A stretch of DNA of 37,861 nucleotides from Alphaproteobacteria bacterium CG_4_10_14_0_8_um_filter_53_9 (GCA_002791805.1 PFND01000022.1:4250-42110), one strand, 5' to 3'; counted from the stretch's first letter, positions 7,027-16,534 are shown. Made by a program: numbers and translations. Notes: generated from the sequence alone by a model not told the origin.

Positions 7027-7989
7027 CTAATAACTACGAACCAACCCCGCCAAAACAGCCCAGTCCTCCAACCCCAAAGCCTCCGCCCGAAGCGTCGGCT
7101 CAATCCCCGCCGACAGCAAAGCCTCTTCACTCACAACGCCTTTAAGGCTCGCCCGCAGCATCTTGCGCCGCTGCCCAAACGCCGCCCGCAAAACAACATC
7201 AAGGGCTTTAAGGGAGACCCCAAAACGCGGCGCGGGCAGGGGGGTAAGGCGCACCACACTGCTCACCACTTTGGGGGCGGGTATAAAGCAGCCGGGGGCC
7301 ACGTCAAAAAGGTCTTCCACGTCGCAGGTCATCTGGCACAGCACGCCCAGGCGGCCCCACGTCTTCCCGCCGGGCTTGGCACAAATGCGGTCCACCACTT
7401 CTTTCTGGAGCATGAAAACCATGTGCTCGGGCGGCACATGGCCCGCTGCCGCAAGGGTCACAAGCTGGGCCACAATCTCGGTGCCCACGTTGTAGGGCAG
7501 GTTTCCAATCACAACGGTCTGGGGCACAATCCAGTGCGTCCAATCCACATCAAGGGCATCCGCCTCCAAAACCAAAACCCGGGGGTCGGCAGAGCAGGGG
7601 ATAGCGCCGCCACAAGCCTCATCTCGCTCCCCCTCCGTCTCACCCCCGTCTCTCACCGCGCCAGTATCCGCCTCTAACCCCAAATTTACCTGCGCCTCAC
7701 CCGTCAACCCTCCGTCGCTTACCCATGTCCCATTTTGTAAGATAGCCACCATCCGCGGGTCTTTTTCCAGTAAAACGAGCTTATTAAAATCTTTTAAAAT
7801 CAGCTGTTTAGTCAAAACAGCAGGCCCCGGCCCAATCTCAATCACCGTTTTTCCCGCCAAAGGCCCCAAAGCCTCAATAATCCGCGAAATAACGCGTGAA
7901 TCCTTCAAAAAATGCTGGCCGAGAGACTTATCCGCCCAAACCCCATAACTAGGCGCAGGTTTCTCCCACTTTTTCACTTGTTTTTTCAA
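7027..7989 (-). CDS. rsmA: 16S rRNA (adenine1518-N6/adenine1519-N6)-dimethyltransferase
   Basis: RsmA (KsgA) dimethylates two adjacent adenines near the 3' end of 16S rRNA using S-adenosylmethionine. Motifs are LGQHFLKD (23-30), the SAM-binding EIGPGPAVLT (51-60), the acidic end of strand 2 at VLLEKDP (72-78) and the catalytic NLPY (163-166). The protein is 320 residues against about 270 usual. The excess is a ~50-residue acidic, Gly-rich insertion (about 86-136) between the strand-2 acidic motif and strand 3. The TTG start at 7989 lies 4 nt after the surA stop; a GTG 12 nt further in is an alternative, and both lie in the arms of a small hairpin. pdxA, usually between surA and rsmA, is missing. 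Confidence 0.93.
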   Translation of the reverse strand: MKKQVKKWEKPAPSYGVWADKSLGQHFLKDSRVISRIIEALGPLAGKTVIEIGPGPAVLTKQLILKDFNKLVLLEKDPRMVAILQNGTWVSDGGLTGEAQVNLGLEADTGAVRDGGETEGERDEACGGAIPCSADPRVLVLEADALDVDWTHWIVPQTVVIGNLPYNVGTEIVAQLVTLAAAGHVPPEHMVFMLQKEVVDRICAKPGGKTWGRLGVLCQMTCDVEDLFDVAPGCFIPAPKVVSSVVRLTPLPAPRFGVSLKALDVVLRAAFGQRRKMLRASLKGVVSEEALLSAGIEPTLRAEALGLEDWAVLAGLVRSY

Positions 7990-7993
7990 GTGG

Positions 7994-9232
7994 TTAAAGC
8001 CTTACATCCACAAAGGATTTTTGACGCAGCATCCGCAAATAATTGCGTGTTTCCAGCTCCAGTTTGTTTCCAAAAAGCTTGTCTTTAACACGCTCGCGCA
8101 TTTTTATAAGGTCTGTGCTCACCGTCTCCCGCTTTTCCGCCACAAACAAGGCCCCCGTCATATCCCCCACACGGCTGATTTGCGTCCATTTTCCGGGACT
8201 TACCATGGTAAGAGCCTCCTGCCAGTCGCTCTGCAAATCCCGGGGGCGTACCCACCCCAGCCACGTGCTCGCATCCATATCTGCACGGCCCTTAGCCTCA
8301 GGCGTATTAAGCCAGACATTCGCGGCATCTTTGTCAGAAATCTGCTTGATAAGCGAGGATAAAGCCTTTGTTTTTTCTTGATTTTCTTCACCTTTATATC
8401 CCAATAAAATAAGCTCGTATTCTGTCACGGGAGACGTATCCACAGGCTTCGTCATACGGGTATTATCAAGATGTAGAATATGCCATCCCTCAGGCGTGCG
8501 GATAAGATCGCTTACTTTGCCGGGCTCCATATGGTCAAGGGATGTCTCTAAAGCGGCATTCAACTCACCCGTTGCAAACCAACCCATGTAACCTCCTTTA
8601 TCGGCAGCAACGTCACTATACTGTTTAGCCATTTCCACAAAGTCTTCACCGTCTTTAAGTCGTTCTAAGATAGCGTCCATTTTGGCTTTTTGTTCAAGAC
8701 CATTCTCTTCGTCAGGCACTTTCATCACCAATTGGCTTAACTCTCGTTCTGTAACTTGCCTGTTTTGAAGAAGATCGGAGAGAGTCTTATCAATCTCAGA
8801 TTGGCTAATATCAATGCGCGGACGTAAAACAAGAGCAATCATTTTCTGCCAGAGTACATCGGCCGCAAACTTGTTGCGCCATGCCTTGTAGGTCTTAAGT
8901 TTGGCAAGGCTTTCAGGAGAAACTCTTTGCTCAAGAAGGCCTTTCTCCGCACGCGCTAAATCTTCAGGAGAGAGCAGAATACCGCGAGCAGCCGCATCTT
9001 GTTGCACCAAAGTTTCGTCAATTAAATCTGCAAGAACACGGCGCCCCAGTTGTTGTTTCTGGTCAGAATTAAGCTCATTCAAACCGCGCTCAAGGGCGGC
9101 AACCGTTACGCGAGAATCTAATTGAGTCTGAGTAAGGACGCTGTTCCCTACAACCGCAACCACACGGTCATTAAGAGCATGTGCGGTAAAAGCGCAGCCC
9201 AGTAGTAAGATAAAGAAAATTCGTGACATCAT
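7994..9232 (-). CDS. surA: Periplasmic chaperone / peptidyl-prolyl isomerase SurA
   Basis: SurA escorts outer-membrane proteins such as LptD through the periplasm. The 412-residue protein begins with a signal peptide (MMSRIFFILLLGCAFTAHA). A SurA N-terminal chaperone domain follows (about 22-150), then a parvulin domain (about 160-265) with GGYMGWFATGEL and SDLIRTPEGWHILHL, then a divergent C-terminal region that may be a second, degenerate parvulin domain. A GGAGG sits upstream of the start. It is downstream of lptD in one minus-strand operon and upstream of rsmA, the classic lptD-surA-rsmA order, so the chaperone is co-expressed with a main client. Confidence 0.9.
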   Translation of the reverse strand: MMSRIFFILLLGCAFTAHALNDRVVAVVGNSVLTQTQLDSRVTVAALERGLNELNSDQKQQLGRRVLADLIDETLVQQDAAARGILLSPEDLARAEKGLLEQRVSPESLAKLKTYKAWRNKFAADVLWQKMIALVLRPRIDISQSEIDKTLSDLLQNRQVTERELSQLVMKVPDEENGLEQKAKMDAILERLKDGEDFVEMAKQYSDVAADKGGYMGWFATGELNAALETSLDHMEPGKVSDLIRTPEGWHILHLDNTRMTKPVDTSPVTEYELILLGYKGEENQEKTKALSSLIKQISDKDAANVWLNTPEAKGRADMDASTWLGWVRPRDLQSDWQEALTMVSPGKWTQISRVGDMTGALFVAEKRETVSTDLIKMRERVKDKLFGNKLELETRNYLRMLRQKSFVDVRL

Positions 9233-9258
9233 CGTGCACCTCCGCTCATGGTTATGAT

Positions 9259-11361
9259 TTACTGAGAGCCAAAGGTCAACAGTTCAAGGTTAACGAGGTA
9301 ATCGGTAGAAGGTTGCAAATCGCCACCATTTGTATAGCCCCTGCGACGAGCCACAACTTCAAGCTCATAACAATCGGCGCTAAATCTAAGTCCTGCCTCA
9401 CCAGAGAGAAGGCGGTCATCCACCAGATCACGCCGCATATGAGAGATAAATCGAACAGAATCATTAAAAGGATATTCAGCTTCAGCATAAAGGTCTTCCG
9501 GGCCATCAGTCAGGTAGCTATAGGTTGCACGGGCAAATCCAATATCTTCACGGCCAAGCATAAAACTTGTGTCCATGCGGCGGGTAGAAAAGTTTGCGTG
9601 GTCAAGCCTAAAGCGCTGGCTTAGCTTAAACCAGTTCGTAGGGTTTGCTTCCATATAGCCCACCCAGTCAGAAACATTAGCAGAAGCTCCACCACTCTCG
9701 GGTAAGGCCACGTCGTCAAAGCGGCGGTAACTTTGGCCAATAAATAAGCGCCAGTCTGTTGTCCCCGCATATCCCCATCTATTATCGAGGCCCCACATAC
9801 CACGTGGGCCACTTTCCACGCGGTCACGACCTGCAAAGCGGCTGGGCTCAAAAAGATTGTTGGCATCCAGTTCATAAGCGACAGAGTCTTCATTAGGAAT
9901 TCCCGTTGGGTTACCGCCTCGGGGGCTCATGGCAAGCATGATTTTAGGCGCAATCGTGTGGTAACCACTGGGGGAAAGATAGGGCTTTTCCCAAGATAAC
10001 GTTGTTTCAGGCAAAAAGCGGCCAGAGTTTCCATTATATTGTTGGTTAACACCTGTAAGTCCTTCTACATTATAGATATCGAGGCGTAAGCTTGCCGTCG
10101 CTTCCAGCAAACTCCCATCGTCAAGAAGCCAGGGGATTTTGTAGTCAGCACCTGTCGTAATGCGCCGAGAGTTCACGCCCACGCCACGCTGCAAGTTCAA
10201 GGTATCAAAGTGGAGAGAGAATTCTTGTCCGTCATCACGGTTAAACCACTTTAAAAATTCAATCTGTGGAAGAATTTGGGCCGTACTTCCATCATCGGCT
10301 GTAGCATCCAGATCTTGGTAGAGAGATCCTTGGATGGCTGCATAATGAGAAAGTCCGCCATTTTCTAAAAAGAGAGTCGATCTTAAGTACGGCTCATTTC
10401 TGTTGAAATATTCGGTAAGGTAAGTATCGTCACTTGCAATTTCACTATTTAAACCAAGCCTTGTCCCTTCGTTGAAGGTTTTAAGGCCTTTTACCATGGC
10501 ATGACCTCTCGGCTCTCCCGTACCTGTATCATTTAAGTAAGAGGCACGTATCTCGTTATCGAAGGTCAGTCCAACTTGTCGGCGTTCTGCCATAAATTGA
10601 ACACCTCGATCAGACATAGCGCGGGTGCGTAGAGTATAATCGGCATTTTCTGCAGGTGAGTTAATATAGCCCGCAACCGTAGCATTAAGCCCAAGGGCTG
10701 TGCTTGTGCCAAATTTAGGCATTAAGAGTCCGGTCTTTGCCTGTTTTTTACCAATAGGGTGCGCAAGATAGGGCAGGTATAATACAGGCACACCAAAAGC
10801 ATTTAAGCGGGCATGTTGATATTCTGCCCAGCCATCAGCGGTATCGTAGGTGACTTTACTGGCATGAATTTCCCATGGGCGTCTGCCAGAATCACCACAT
10901 GTCTTGCAGGGGGAATAAACAACATCTTCCATAGAATAAGTCGTTTCATCCAGCTTTGTCGCCTTCGTAGCGGATAAAACGGGGATACCCTCATCACCAA
11001 GTCCAGGTACATTCATGTTAATAGAGGTAAGAGCCCCTGTTTTAAAATCGCCAGAAAGCTCAAGTGTATCAACGCTTATTTCGCGTCCATCTGGATCAGT
11101 AAGAAGCACATTTCCTGTAGCAAAAACTTTCTGCGTTTCAGGGTCATAGGTAATGCGGTCAGCAATCAGCACACCATCTTTTCCCGTCAGTGTTACTTTG
11201 CCAGATGCTTCAATAACGCCAGTATTTCCTGTAAAGTTAAGTTCTTCCGCATCAATTTCAAAGGGGATGGAGGCGTCGGTGTCTTCAGCATAACTAAAAG
11301 GAGTCGCCAACGCGAACCCTAGGGGCATCAAAGCCAAAAAACGAAGCGCGTAAAATTTCAT
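9259..11361 (-). CDS. lptD: LPS-assembly protein LptD
   Basis: LptD is the outer-membrane beta-barrel that inserts lipopolysaccharide into the outer leaflet, working with LptE. The 700-residue protein has a signal peptide (cleavage likely after SYA), an N-terminal OstA/LptA-like domain (about 32-140; repeated strands such as GVIEASGKVTLTGKDGV) and a long barrel domain rich in alternating aromatic residues, ending in a C-terminal strand. It is somewhat shorter than the ~780 residues of E. coli. It precedes surA by 26 nt. lptG and lptF lie upstream on the same strand, grouping three components of one export route. No strong Shine-Dalgarno is visible. Confidence 0.92.
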   Translation of the reverse strand: MKFYALRFLALMPLGFALATPFSYAEDTDASIPFEIDAEELNFTGNTGVIEASGKVTLTGKDGVLIADRITYDPETQKVFATGNVLLTDPDGREISVDTLELSGDFKTGALTSINMNVPGLGDEGIPVLSATKATKLDETTYSMEDVVYSPCKTCGDSGRRPWEIHASKVTYDTADGWAEYQHARLNAFGVPVLYLPYLAHPIGKKQAKTGLLMPKFGTSTALGLNATVAGYINSPAENADYTLRTRAMSDRGVQFMAERRQVGLTFDNEIRASYLNDTGTGEPRGHAMVKGLKTFNEGTRLGLNSEIASDDTYLTEYFNRNEPYLRSTLFLENGGLSHYAAIQGSLYQDLDATADDGSTAQILPQIEFLKWFNRDDGQEFSLHFDTLNLQRGVGVNSRRITTGADYKIPWLLDDGSLLEATASLRLDIYNVEGLTGVNQQYNGNSGRFLPETTLSWEKPYLSPSGYHTIAPKIMLAMSPRGGNPTGIPNEDSVAYELDANNLFEPSRFAGRDRVESGPRGMWGLDNRWGYAGTTDWRLFIGQSYRRFDDVALPESGGASANVSDWVGYMEANPTNWFKLSQRFRLDHANFSTRRMDTSFMLGREDIGFARATYSYLTDGPEDLYAEAEYPFNDSVRFISHMRRDLVDDRLLSGEAGLRFSADCYELEVVARRRGYTNGGDLQPSTDYLVNLELLTFGSQ

Positions 11362-11487
11362 ATGTTCTTGCGGCTATGCTGCCGCGAGTCTCGTATTTCG
11401 TCAATCAGAATGCATCTCAAATAAAAGCATTTAACCAGAGATTGTGGCTAAAAAAGCCTGCCAAAAAGGCAGCCTGAAGGTCTTGCA

Positions 11488-12630
11488 CTATTCTTCGCGG
11501 AGCAAAATAAGAAGCCCCACACCAAACAAAACAGCCACAACCACGGGTGCCCACGCCGCCACAATCACATCCAGCCTGCCGGCAAGGCCATAACTTGCCA
11601 TCAGGTTGCCTAATAAGTAAAAGGCAAAACCCAGCCCCACACCACTGCCAAGGCTGGTGGCAAGCCCTGCACCACGCACAAAGCGCAAGGCAACAGGCAC
11701 AGCTAGAATGAACATGGCCATCAAAAATGCAGGCAGGGCCAGCAAGCGGTGATAGGTCGTTGCATATTCGCCAGAAGGCCATCCGCTTTTTTCTAAAATT
11801 TTAGTATATCGGCCCAGCTCCCATAAGCTCATGGTTTCAGGCGGTAAAAAACCGGTAATAATATCCTGTTTCGTAAGGCTCGTTGGCAAACGAAGCCGGG
11901 GTTCAAAGGTAACCATGGCATTCGGTTTCATAATAAAAACATCTTTCATGGCCCATGCACCGTCATGCAAGGTCATATTTTTAGCGTCCATCCGCATGGC
12001 AAAATTACCGTCAGCATTAAAAGAAAGAATTGTGGCATCACTTAAACCAATGTTATCTCGTGCAATTTCACGAGCATGGATAAAAAACCGGTACCCGCCC
12101 TCATCTTGTTTAAGCCAGAGGCTTCCGCCCGATGTAAGGACACCTTGAGAGCGCTCCGGAAAATAGGCCGCGTAGGTTCGCTCATATTTTTTCATCAAGG
12201 TTGCGGCCACAGGGCTCACAACAAGAAGAGAAAAAGCACCCAAAAGCGCAATTAAAACAAAGGGAGCCAATAAAAACCGGCGGGCAGGCAAACCGGCAGC
12301 TTTAAGGGCAACCAGCTCATAGCGGCGGTTAAGGCTATGTAGAAAAACTAAAACGGCGAGCAAAACAATAAAAGGTAAAAGTTCCAAAAGAAGGGTCGGC
12401 AGCTTCAGCAAGCTGAGGGAGATAAGGCTCTTGAGAGGAACGTCATGCGTAGCAGAAATACGCAAAAGCTCAACAATATCAAGCACCATCACCAGGGATG
12501 CCAAAATAAAAGCAACCGCCATCAAATTCATTAAAAGGCGTATCATCATATAGCGTCCCAAAAGGGCGCCATGGGCGCGCTTGTGGCGTGGCCAATTAAA
12601 ACTGGCAAGCACGTGGTCGTCGATAGGCAT
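11488..12630 (-). CDS. lptG: LPS export ABC transporter permease LptG
   Basis: LptG is one of the two inner-membrane permeases of the LptB2FG transporter that extracts LPS from the inner membrane. The 380-residue protein has the YjgP/YjgQ layout: helices at about 25-55, 60-95 and 100-125, a periplasmic beta-jellyroll region (about 150-280), then three C-terminal helices. The start MPIDDHV is chosen because it overlaps the lptF stop (TAATG) and GGAGG lies 8 nt upstream. An upstream in-frame extension to 12756 would lie inside lptF. The overlap implies translational coupling, suited to equal amounts of the two permeases. Confidence 0.92.
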   Translation of the reverse strand: MPIDDHVLASFNWPRHKRAHGALLGRYMMIRLLMNLMAVAFILASLVMVLDIVELLRISATHDVPLKSLISLSLLKLPTLLLELLPFIVLLAVLVFLHSLNRRYELVALKAAGLPARRFLLAPFVLIALLGAFSLLVVSPVAATLMKKYERTYAAYFPERSQGVLTSGGSLWLKQDEGGYRFFIHAREIARDNIGLSDATILSFNADGNFAMRMDAKNMTLHDGAWAMKDVFIMKPNAMVTFEPRLRLPTSLTKQDIITGFLPPETMSLWELGRYTKILEKSGWPSGEYATTYHRLLALPAFLMAMFILAVPVALRFVRGAGLATSLGSGVGLGFAFYLLGNLMASYGLAGRLDVIVAAWAPVVVAVLFGVGLLILLREE

Positions 12631-13712
12631 TAGCTGCGCCTCCCCATAAGCAAATAGCAAGCAGGCGGTAAAAGAGCCAGCAAGGCCCATTGGGCCATAA
12701 TGGCATTCAACATGCCATCTTTTGTCATGTTGAGAAGAGCCAGTAAAGCCACCCAAACAACAACATAGGTAACTACAGCACCCGTAACCAGAACGTTACT
12801 GCTTTGGCGGGGCAGGGGCGTACGCAACAGCCATCCCGCCGCAACAAAAACAGCAAGCAGAGAAGCCAAAGGCCATACCAGCCGCTTGTGCCATTCAGCC
12901 CGGAGTTTATCAGAGGTCAAGGCAGCAGAGGAAAGTTCGCTCCAACCATATTCCTCGCTGGCGCGCATGCGGGGGGCGGTGTTTTCTTCTCCAAACTGGG
13001 TAGAGATATCAAGAGTATGCTTTCCAAATTGAAGCATTTCAACGCGTTTTTCCGTGAGAGATTGGCGCATGCCATCTTCCAAAACCAAAACAGGCGTACC
13101 TGCCTCCGTGCGGCTCAAGCTTCCTTGTTTGGCAAGCCACGTAACAGGGCGGCCGCTTTCGCGGGTATCATGCACCAGCAAACCGTTAAATGCTTGGTTG
13201 CCTTTGCGGTTGTTCACATAAACCATAAGGTTGTCACCCACTTGGTTAAAAATGCCTTCTTCCAGTAAAAGATGCCCCTGCTCATTGCGTAAAGTGTGTT
13301 GCATATCTTTAAAAGCGGTCATAGATCGGGGCAAAAGCAGCCAGCTGTTTAAAAGTCCCACCAATACAGCCATCAATCCTACTATGAATAGGGGGATAAA
13401 AATACGGCGGAAAGAAATTCCTGCGCTCAGCATGGCCACCAGCTCATTGTCGTCTTGCCAGCGGCGCAAGGCATAGGTGGCACCGGCAAAAACGGAGAGA
13501 GGCCAAACAATCTCCAAAAGCCGGGGGATCATAAGAAGTGTGAACGACAAAAAGGTGCCAAGTCCAAAACCTTTATTCACCACAAAGTCCAAAAATCGCA
13601 GGCTTTGCAAAAGCCACAAAAGCCCAAGCATAAGGGCGCATGCCACAAAAGTAGGCAAAAGGGCATCTTTGGCAAGGCGTGTCATCAAAAGCATCAGCAG
13701 CACGTTAATCAT
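12630..13712 (-). CDS. lptF: LPS export ABC transporter permease LptF
   Basis: This is the partner permease of LptG in LptB2FG. It has three N-terminal helices, the motif LRRWQDDNELVAMLSAGIS after helix 2 that contacts the ATPase, a periplasmic domain (about 130-260), and three C-terminal helices. I use the ATG at 13712 (MINVLLMLLM); a TTG 18 nt upstream would add six residues. Neither has a good ribosome-binding site. The gene is divergent from pepA, with 88 nt between the two starts that must hold both promoters. Confidence 0.92.
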   Translation of the reverse strand: MINVLLMLLMTRLAKDALLPTFVACALMLGLLWLLQSLRFLDFVVNKGFGLGTFLSFTLLMIPRLLEIVWPLSVFAGATYALRRWQDDNELVAMLSAGISFRRIFIPLFIVGLMAVLVGLLNSWLLLPRSMTAFKDMQHTLRNEQGHLLLEEGIFNQVGDNLMVYVNNRKGNQAFNGLLVHDTRESGRPVTWLAKQGSLSRTEAGTPVLVLEDGMRQSLTEKRVEMLQFGKHTLDISTQFGEENTAPRMRASEEYGWSELSSAALTSDKLRAEWHKRLVWPLASLLAVFVAAGWLLRTPLPRQSSNVLVTGAVVTYVVVWVALLALLNMTKDGMLNAIMAQWALLALLPPACYLLMGRRS

Positions 13713-13800
13713 ACTTGCAAGGCGGTGCAAGCCAAGTTAGCGTATGTTCATCAAACTTTAAGCAATAAAAAACAGATGATAAGAGAAAGAAAAAAGAAAC

Positions 13801-15372
13801 ATGTTCGCTTTCGCCGCCGCCCGCCTGACAGATAAATCCGCCAAAAAAGTCGCTATTGTCTTTGCGGGGAGCAAAGCCAAACTTACCGAGCCGGCAGAGC
13901 TCGTCAATGTAGCACTTGATAATCCCCTTATTCCCGCGCTTAAAAACACGCGCTTTCAAGGCAGTATGGGAGAAGTTGAAGTCGTCACCTCGCCCCACGC
14001 ACAGCTAGAAACGCTGGTTGTTGTAGGTGTTGGCAAGGTGAGCGATCTAGAAGGCAAGGATTGGTGGAATCTCGGCCTCAAAATCGGCGCAAAGCTAGAT
14101 GCGCTGGGCTTGAAGGAAGCTTCTTTATGTCTGGGAGATCTCTCAGGCAAGGTGGATATCGCCACAGCTGCCACCCAGCTCACCCAAGGGATCGCCATGG
14201 CACTCTATCGGTTTGATGGCTTTAAATCAGAGCAAAAAGATCACCAGAAGAGCATGTTCCAAAAGCTCACCGTGCTCACCAATACCGCCACCGCCCGTAA
14301 GCTAGAAGATATGTGGCCCGCCACCAAAGCCCTGTTAGAAGGGGCCTTCAGCACGCGAGATGCTGCCAATCTTCCTCCCAACGTCGCCAATCCGCAGTAC
14401 ATGGCAGATCAAGCCAAAAAGCTGGAGAAGTTCGGCATCAAGACCGAAATCATCGATGAAAAACAAATGGAAAAGCTGGGCCTCAATCTTATTCTTGCCG
14501 TGGGTGGCAATGCATCTCAGGCAGATAAACCCCGTCTCATCCTCATGCATTATAACGGTGGCAAAAAGTCGGATGCCCCCATGGCCCTCGTCGGCAAAGG
14601 GGTCATGTACGATACAGGAGGCTACAATATCAAAACAGGCGGCCACATGGGCGGCATGAAGTTTGATATGTGCGGTGCCGCCGCCGTTCTGGGGGCGATG
14701 GAAGCGATTGCCAAGCGCAAGCCCAAAATTAATGTTATTGGTGTCATGTCATGCGCCATGAACATGATAGGGGAGAATCCCTTCCTGCCAGATAGTATTT
14801 ATAAGTCTTATAAAGGCCTGTATGTAGAAATTGGCAATACCGATGCCGAAGGCCGCCTCGTACTGGCCGATGCGATCGCTTATACCATAGATAAGCACAA
14901 CCCCAGCCAGTTGATAGATCTTGCCACCCTCACAGGTGCCTGCATGGTGTGCCTTGGCGGGGCATATGCAGGTCTTTTCTCAAATAATGATAGAATGGCC
15001 AAAAAGCTTACTGAAAGCGGAGAAGGGGTCGGAGAACGCCTCTGGCGCATGCCGATAGACGATTGCTTTAAAGCCAAAACCAAAGTGGCAGATGTGAACA
15101 ACGATGGCTCACCCTACGGTGGTGCCAGCACAGCGGCGACATTCATTGGTAATTTTGTGGATAAAACCCCTTGGGCCCACTTGGATATCGCAGGCACCGC
15201 CAATGCGGATAAAGTCCCCGGCCTTCCGGCAGAGCTTTCAGGCGCCACAGGCTTTGGTACACGTTTATTGGTAGATTATGTGGAGTCCGAAGTCGGCCAC
15301 CCGCAAATCGCCCCCAAGCAAGGCACACCGGGCCGCCCTGCCGCCAAGCAAAAAACAGCAAAAAAATCATAA
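13801..15372 (+). CDS. pepA: Leucyl aminopeptidase (M17 family)
   Basis: PepA is a cytosolic hexameric aminopeptidase using two metal ions. The 523-residue protein has the M17 signature NTDAEGRLVLADA (346-358), with metal-binding and catalytic residues K266 and D271 in GKGVMYDTGG and D289 in MKFDMCGAA. The N-terminal macro-like domain spans about 1-170. The C-terminus carries a basic, Lys/Ala-rich tail after residue 500. An A/G-rich leader precedes the ATG without a textbook Shine-Dalgarno. It is divergent from lptF and followed after 23 nt by another metallo-aminopeptidase, a common alphaproteobacterial neighbourhood ahead of holC and ndk. Confidence 0.95.
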   Translation: MFAFAAARLTDKSAKKVAIVFAGSKAKLTEPAELVNVALDNPLIPALKNTRFQGSMGEVEVVTSPHAQLETLVVVGVGKVSDLEGKDWWNLGLKIGAKLDALGLKEASLCLGDLSGKVDIATAATQLTQGIAMALYRFDGFKSEQKDHQKSMFQKLTVLTNTATARKLEDMWPATKALLEGAFSTRDAANLPPNVANPQYMADQAKKLEKFGIKTEIIDEKQMEKLGLNLILAVGGNASQADKPRLILMHYNGGKKSDAPMALVGKGVMYDTGGYNIKTGGHMGGMKFDMCGAAAVLGAMEAIAKRKPKINVIGVMSCAMNMIGENPFLPDSIYKSYKGLYVEIGNTDAEGRLVLADAIAYTIDKHNPSQLIDLATLTGACMVCLGGAYAGLFSNNDRMAKKLTESGEGVGERLWRMPIDDCFKAKTKVADVNNDGSPYGGASTAATFIGNFVDKTPWAHLDIAGTANADKVPGLPAELSGATGFGTRLLVDYVESEVGHPQIAPKQGTPGRPAAKQKTAKKS

Positions 15373-15395
15373 ATAAAAAGATATAGGAAAAAACA

Positions 15396-16490
15396 ATGCC
15401 TGCCAAAAAAGCCGCCCCCAAAAGCAAAACCAGCAAACCAAGCGCCGCCCTCAGTAGCGCGCTGGCCCACACCAGGGCCCTGCTGGCCATTCCCGCTGCC
15501 ACCAACCGCATTACAGAAACAGCGGATTATGTAGAGAAACACGCCAAAAAATGCGGATATAAGGCAGAGAGACAGCCGGATGATACCCTCCGTATCACCA
15601 TTAAGGGTAAGGATACCAAGCGCGTCGTCGGTTATGGCGCCCACCTGGATCGTATTGGCCTCATGGTAGATGACCTGTGCGAGGATGGTACGGTTAAAAT
15701 CAGCGCCATCGGGGGCCTGTATCCGGGCCACATGCTGGATGGGGTGATTGCAAGTATCGCCACCAAAAAAGGGATGGTAGAAGGCGTTATTTTCCACGAA
15801 CATACCCCCATCCACAAATACGGGGCCGAGTTTGAAAAACGTCCTCAAAAATGGAAGCACATGCGCCTCCGGCCGGATGCCTGCATCGGCTGTTCCAAAA
15901 AGAACGGAAAAGACAAGCTGAAGGAAATTGGTGTGCAGCCGGGGGCGCTCGTCTGGCTCAACCCTATGCTGAACATTGATGAGAAAAACGGAACGCTCCG
16001 CTCCCGCTGGCTGGATAATACGCTGGGCTGCGCCGTGCTGCTGGCCCTTATGGATGAATGGTCAAAAGCCAAAGTGACGCCCCGCTTTACGATAGATCTG
16101 CTCTTCAGCGCCGCAGAAGAAGCCGGCATGGGGGGTACAAGTGTCATCAGACCCGAAATGACCGATTTCGTCGCGGTAGATACAAGCGTAGGCGAAGATG
16201 TGGAAGACCTCGCCAACTGCTCCATCAAGCAAAAAGCAGGGCGCTTCCCCTATACGCAAAGCCTTACAGAAGAGCTGGAAGATGCCGCCACCAAAGCTAA
16301 AGCCGGATTTGAACGCCGCGTGTTTGAAGGCGGTGGAACCGATGCCGAGCAAGCGCGGGGCGCAGGCTTTAAAGGCCGTCTCGCCTGCATCGTCACGCCC
16401 ATCTATGGCTTGCATAGTAGAGAAGCCGCCACCTTTACCGCATTAGAGGCCGTTATCAAAACCCTCCACACCCACGCCACAGGCAAGTAA
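15396..16490 (+). CDS. M42 family metallopeptidase (glutamyl aminopeptidase / FrvX-like)
   Basis: This is a predicted dinuclear-zinc aminopeptidase of the M42 (tetrahedral aminopeptidase) family, 364 residues. All expected ligands are present: H83 in GAHLDRIG, the bridging D207 in WLDNTLGC, the catalytic E241 and E242 in SAAEEAGMGG, D262 in VAVDTS, and H340 in YGLHSRE. The N-terminal ~18 residues are a Lys/Ala/Pro-rich tail resembling the end of PepA. AGGAAA lies before the ATG. It forms an apparent operon with pepA and is followed by a strong terminator, so the two peptidases are probably made together. The exact substrate preference cannot be read from sequence. Confidence 0.88.
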   Translation: MPAKKAAPKSKTSKPSAALSSALAHTRALLAIPAATNRITETADYVEKHAKKCGYKAERQPDDTLRITIKGKDTKRVVGYGAHLDRIGLMVDDLCEDGTVKISAIGGLYPGHMLDGVIASIATKKGMVEGVIFHEHTPIHKYGAEFEKRPQKWKHMRLRPDACIGCSKKNGKDKLKEIGVQPGALVWLNPMLNIDEKNGTLRSRWLDNTLGCAVLLALMDEWSKAKVTPRFTIDLLFSAAEEAGMGGTSVIRPEMTDFVAVDTSVGEDVEDLANCSIKQKAGRFPYTQSLTEELEDAATKAKAGFERRVFEGGGTDAEQARGAGFKGRLACIVTPIYGLHSREAATFTALEAVIKTLHTHATGK

Positions 16491-16509
16491 AGGGTAGGGA
16501 AAAGAGAGC

Positions 16510-16534
16510 AGGGGGCTATTCCCCCTATTTTTTT
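16510..16534 (+). terminator. Terminator after the peptidase operon
   Basis: AGGGGG pairs with CCCCCT across a CTATT loop, followed by a run of seven T's after TA. This is a textbook intrinsic terminator 20 nt after the M42 peptidase stop. Confidence 0.88.

Noticed and set aside
6976-7677. 233-codon plus-strand frame opposite rsmA
   Set aside because: It is the complement of a gene with clear methyltransferase motifs, and its Arg/His/Pro-rich product is typical of a shadow frame.
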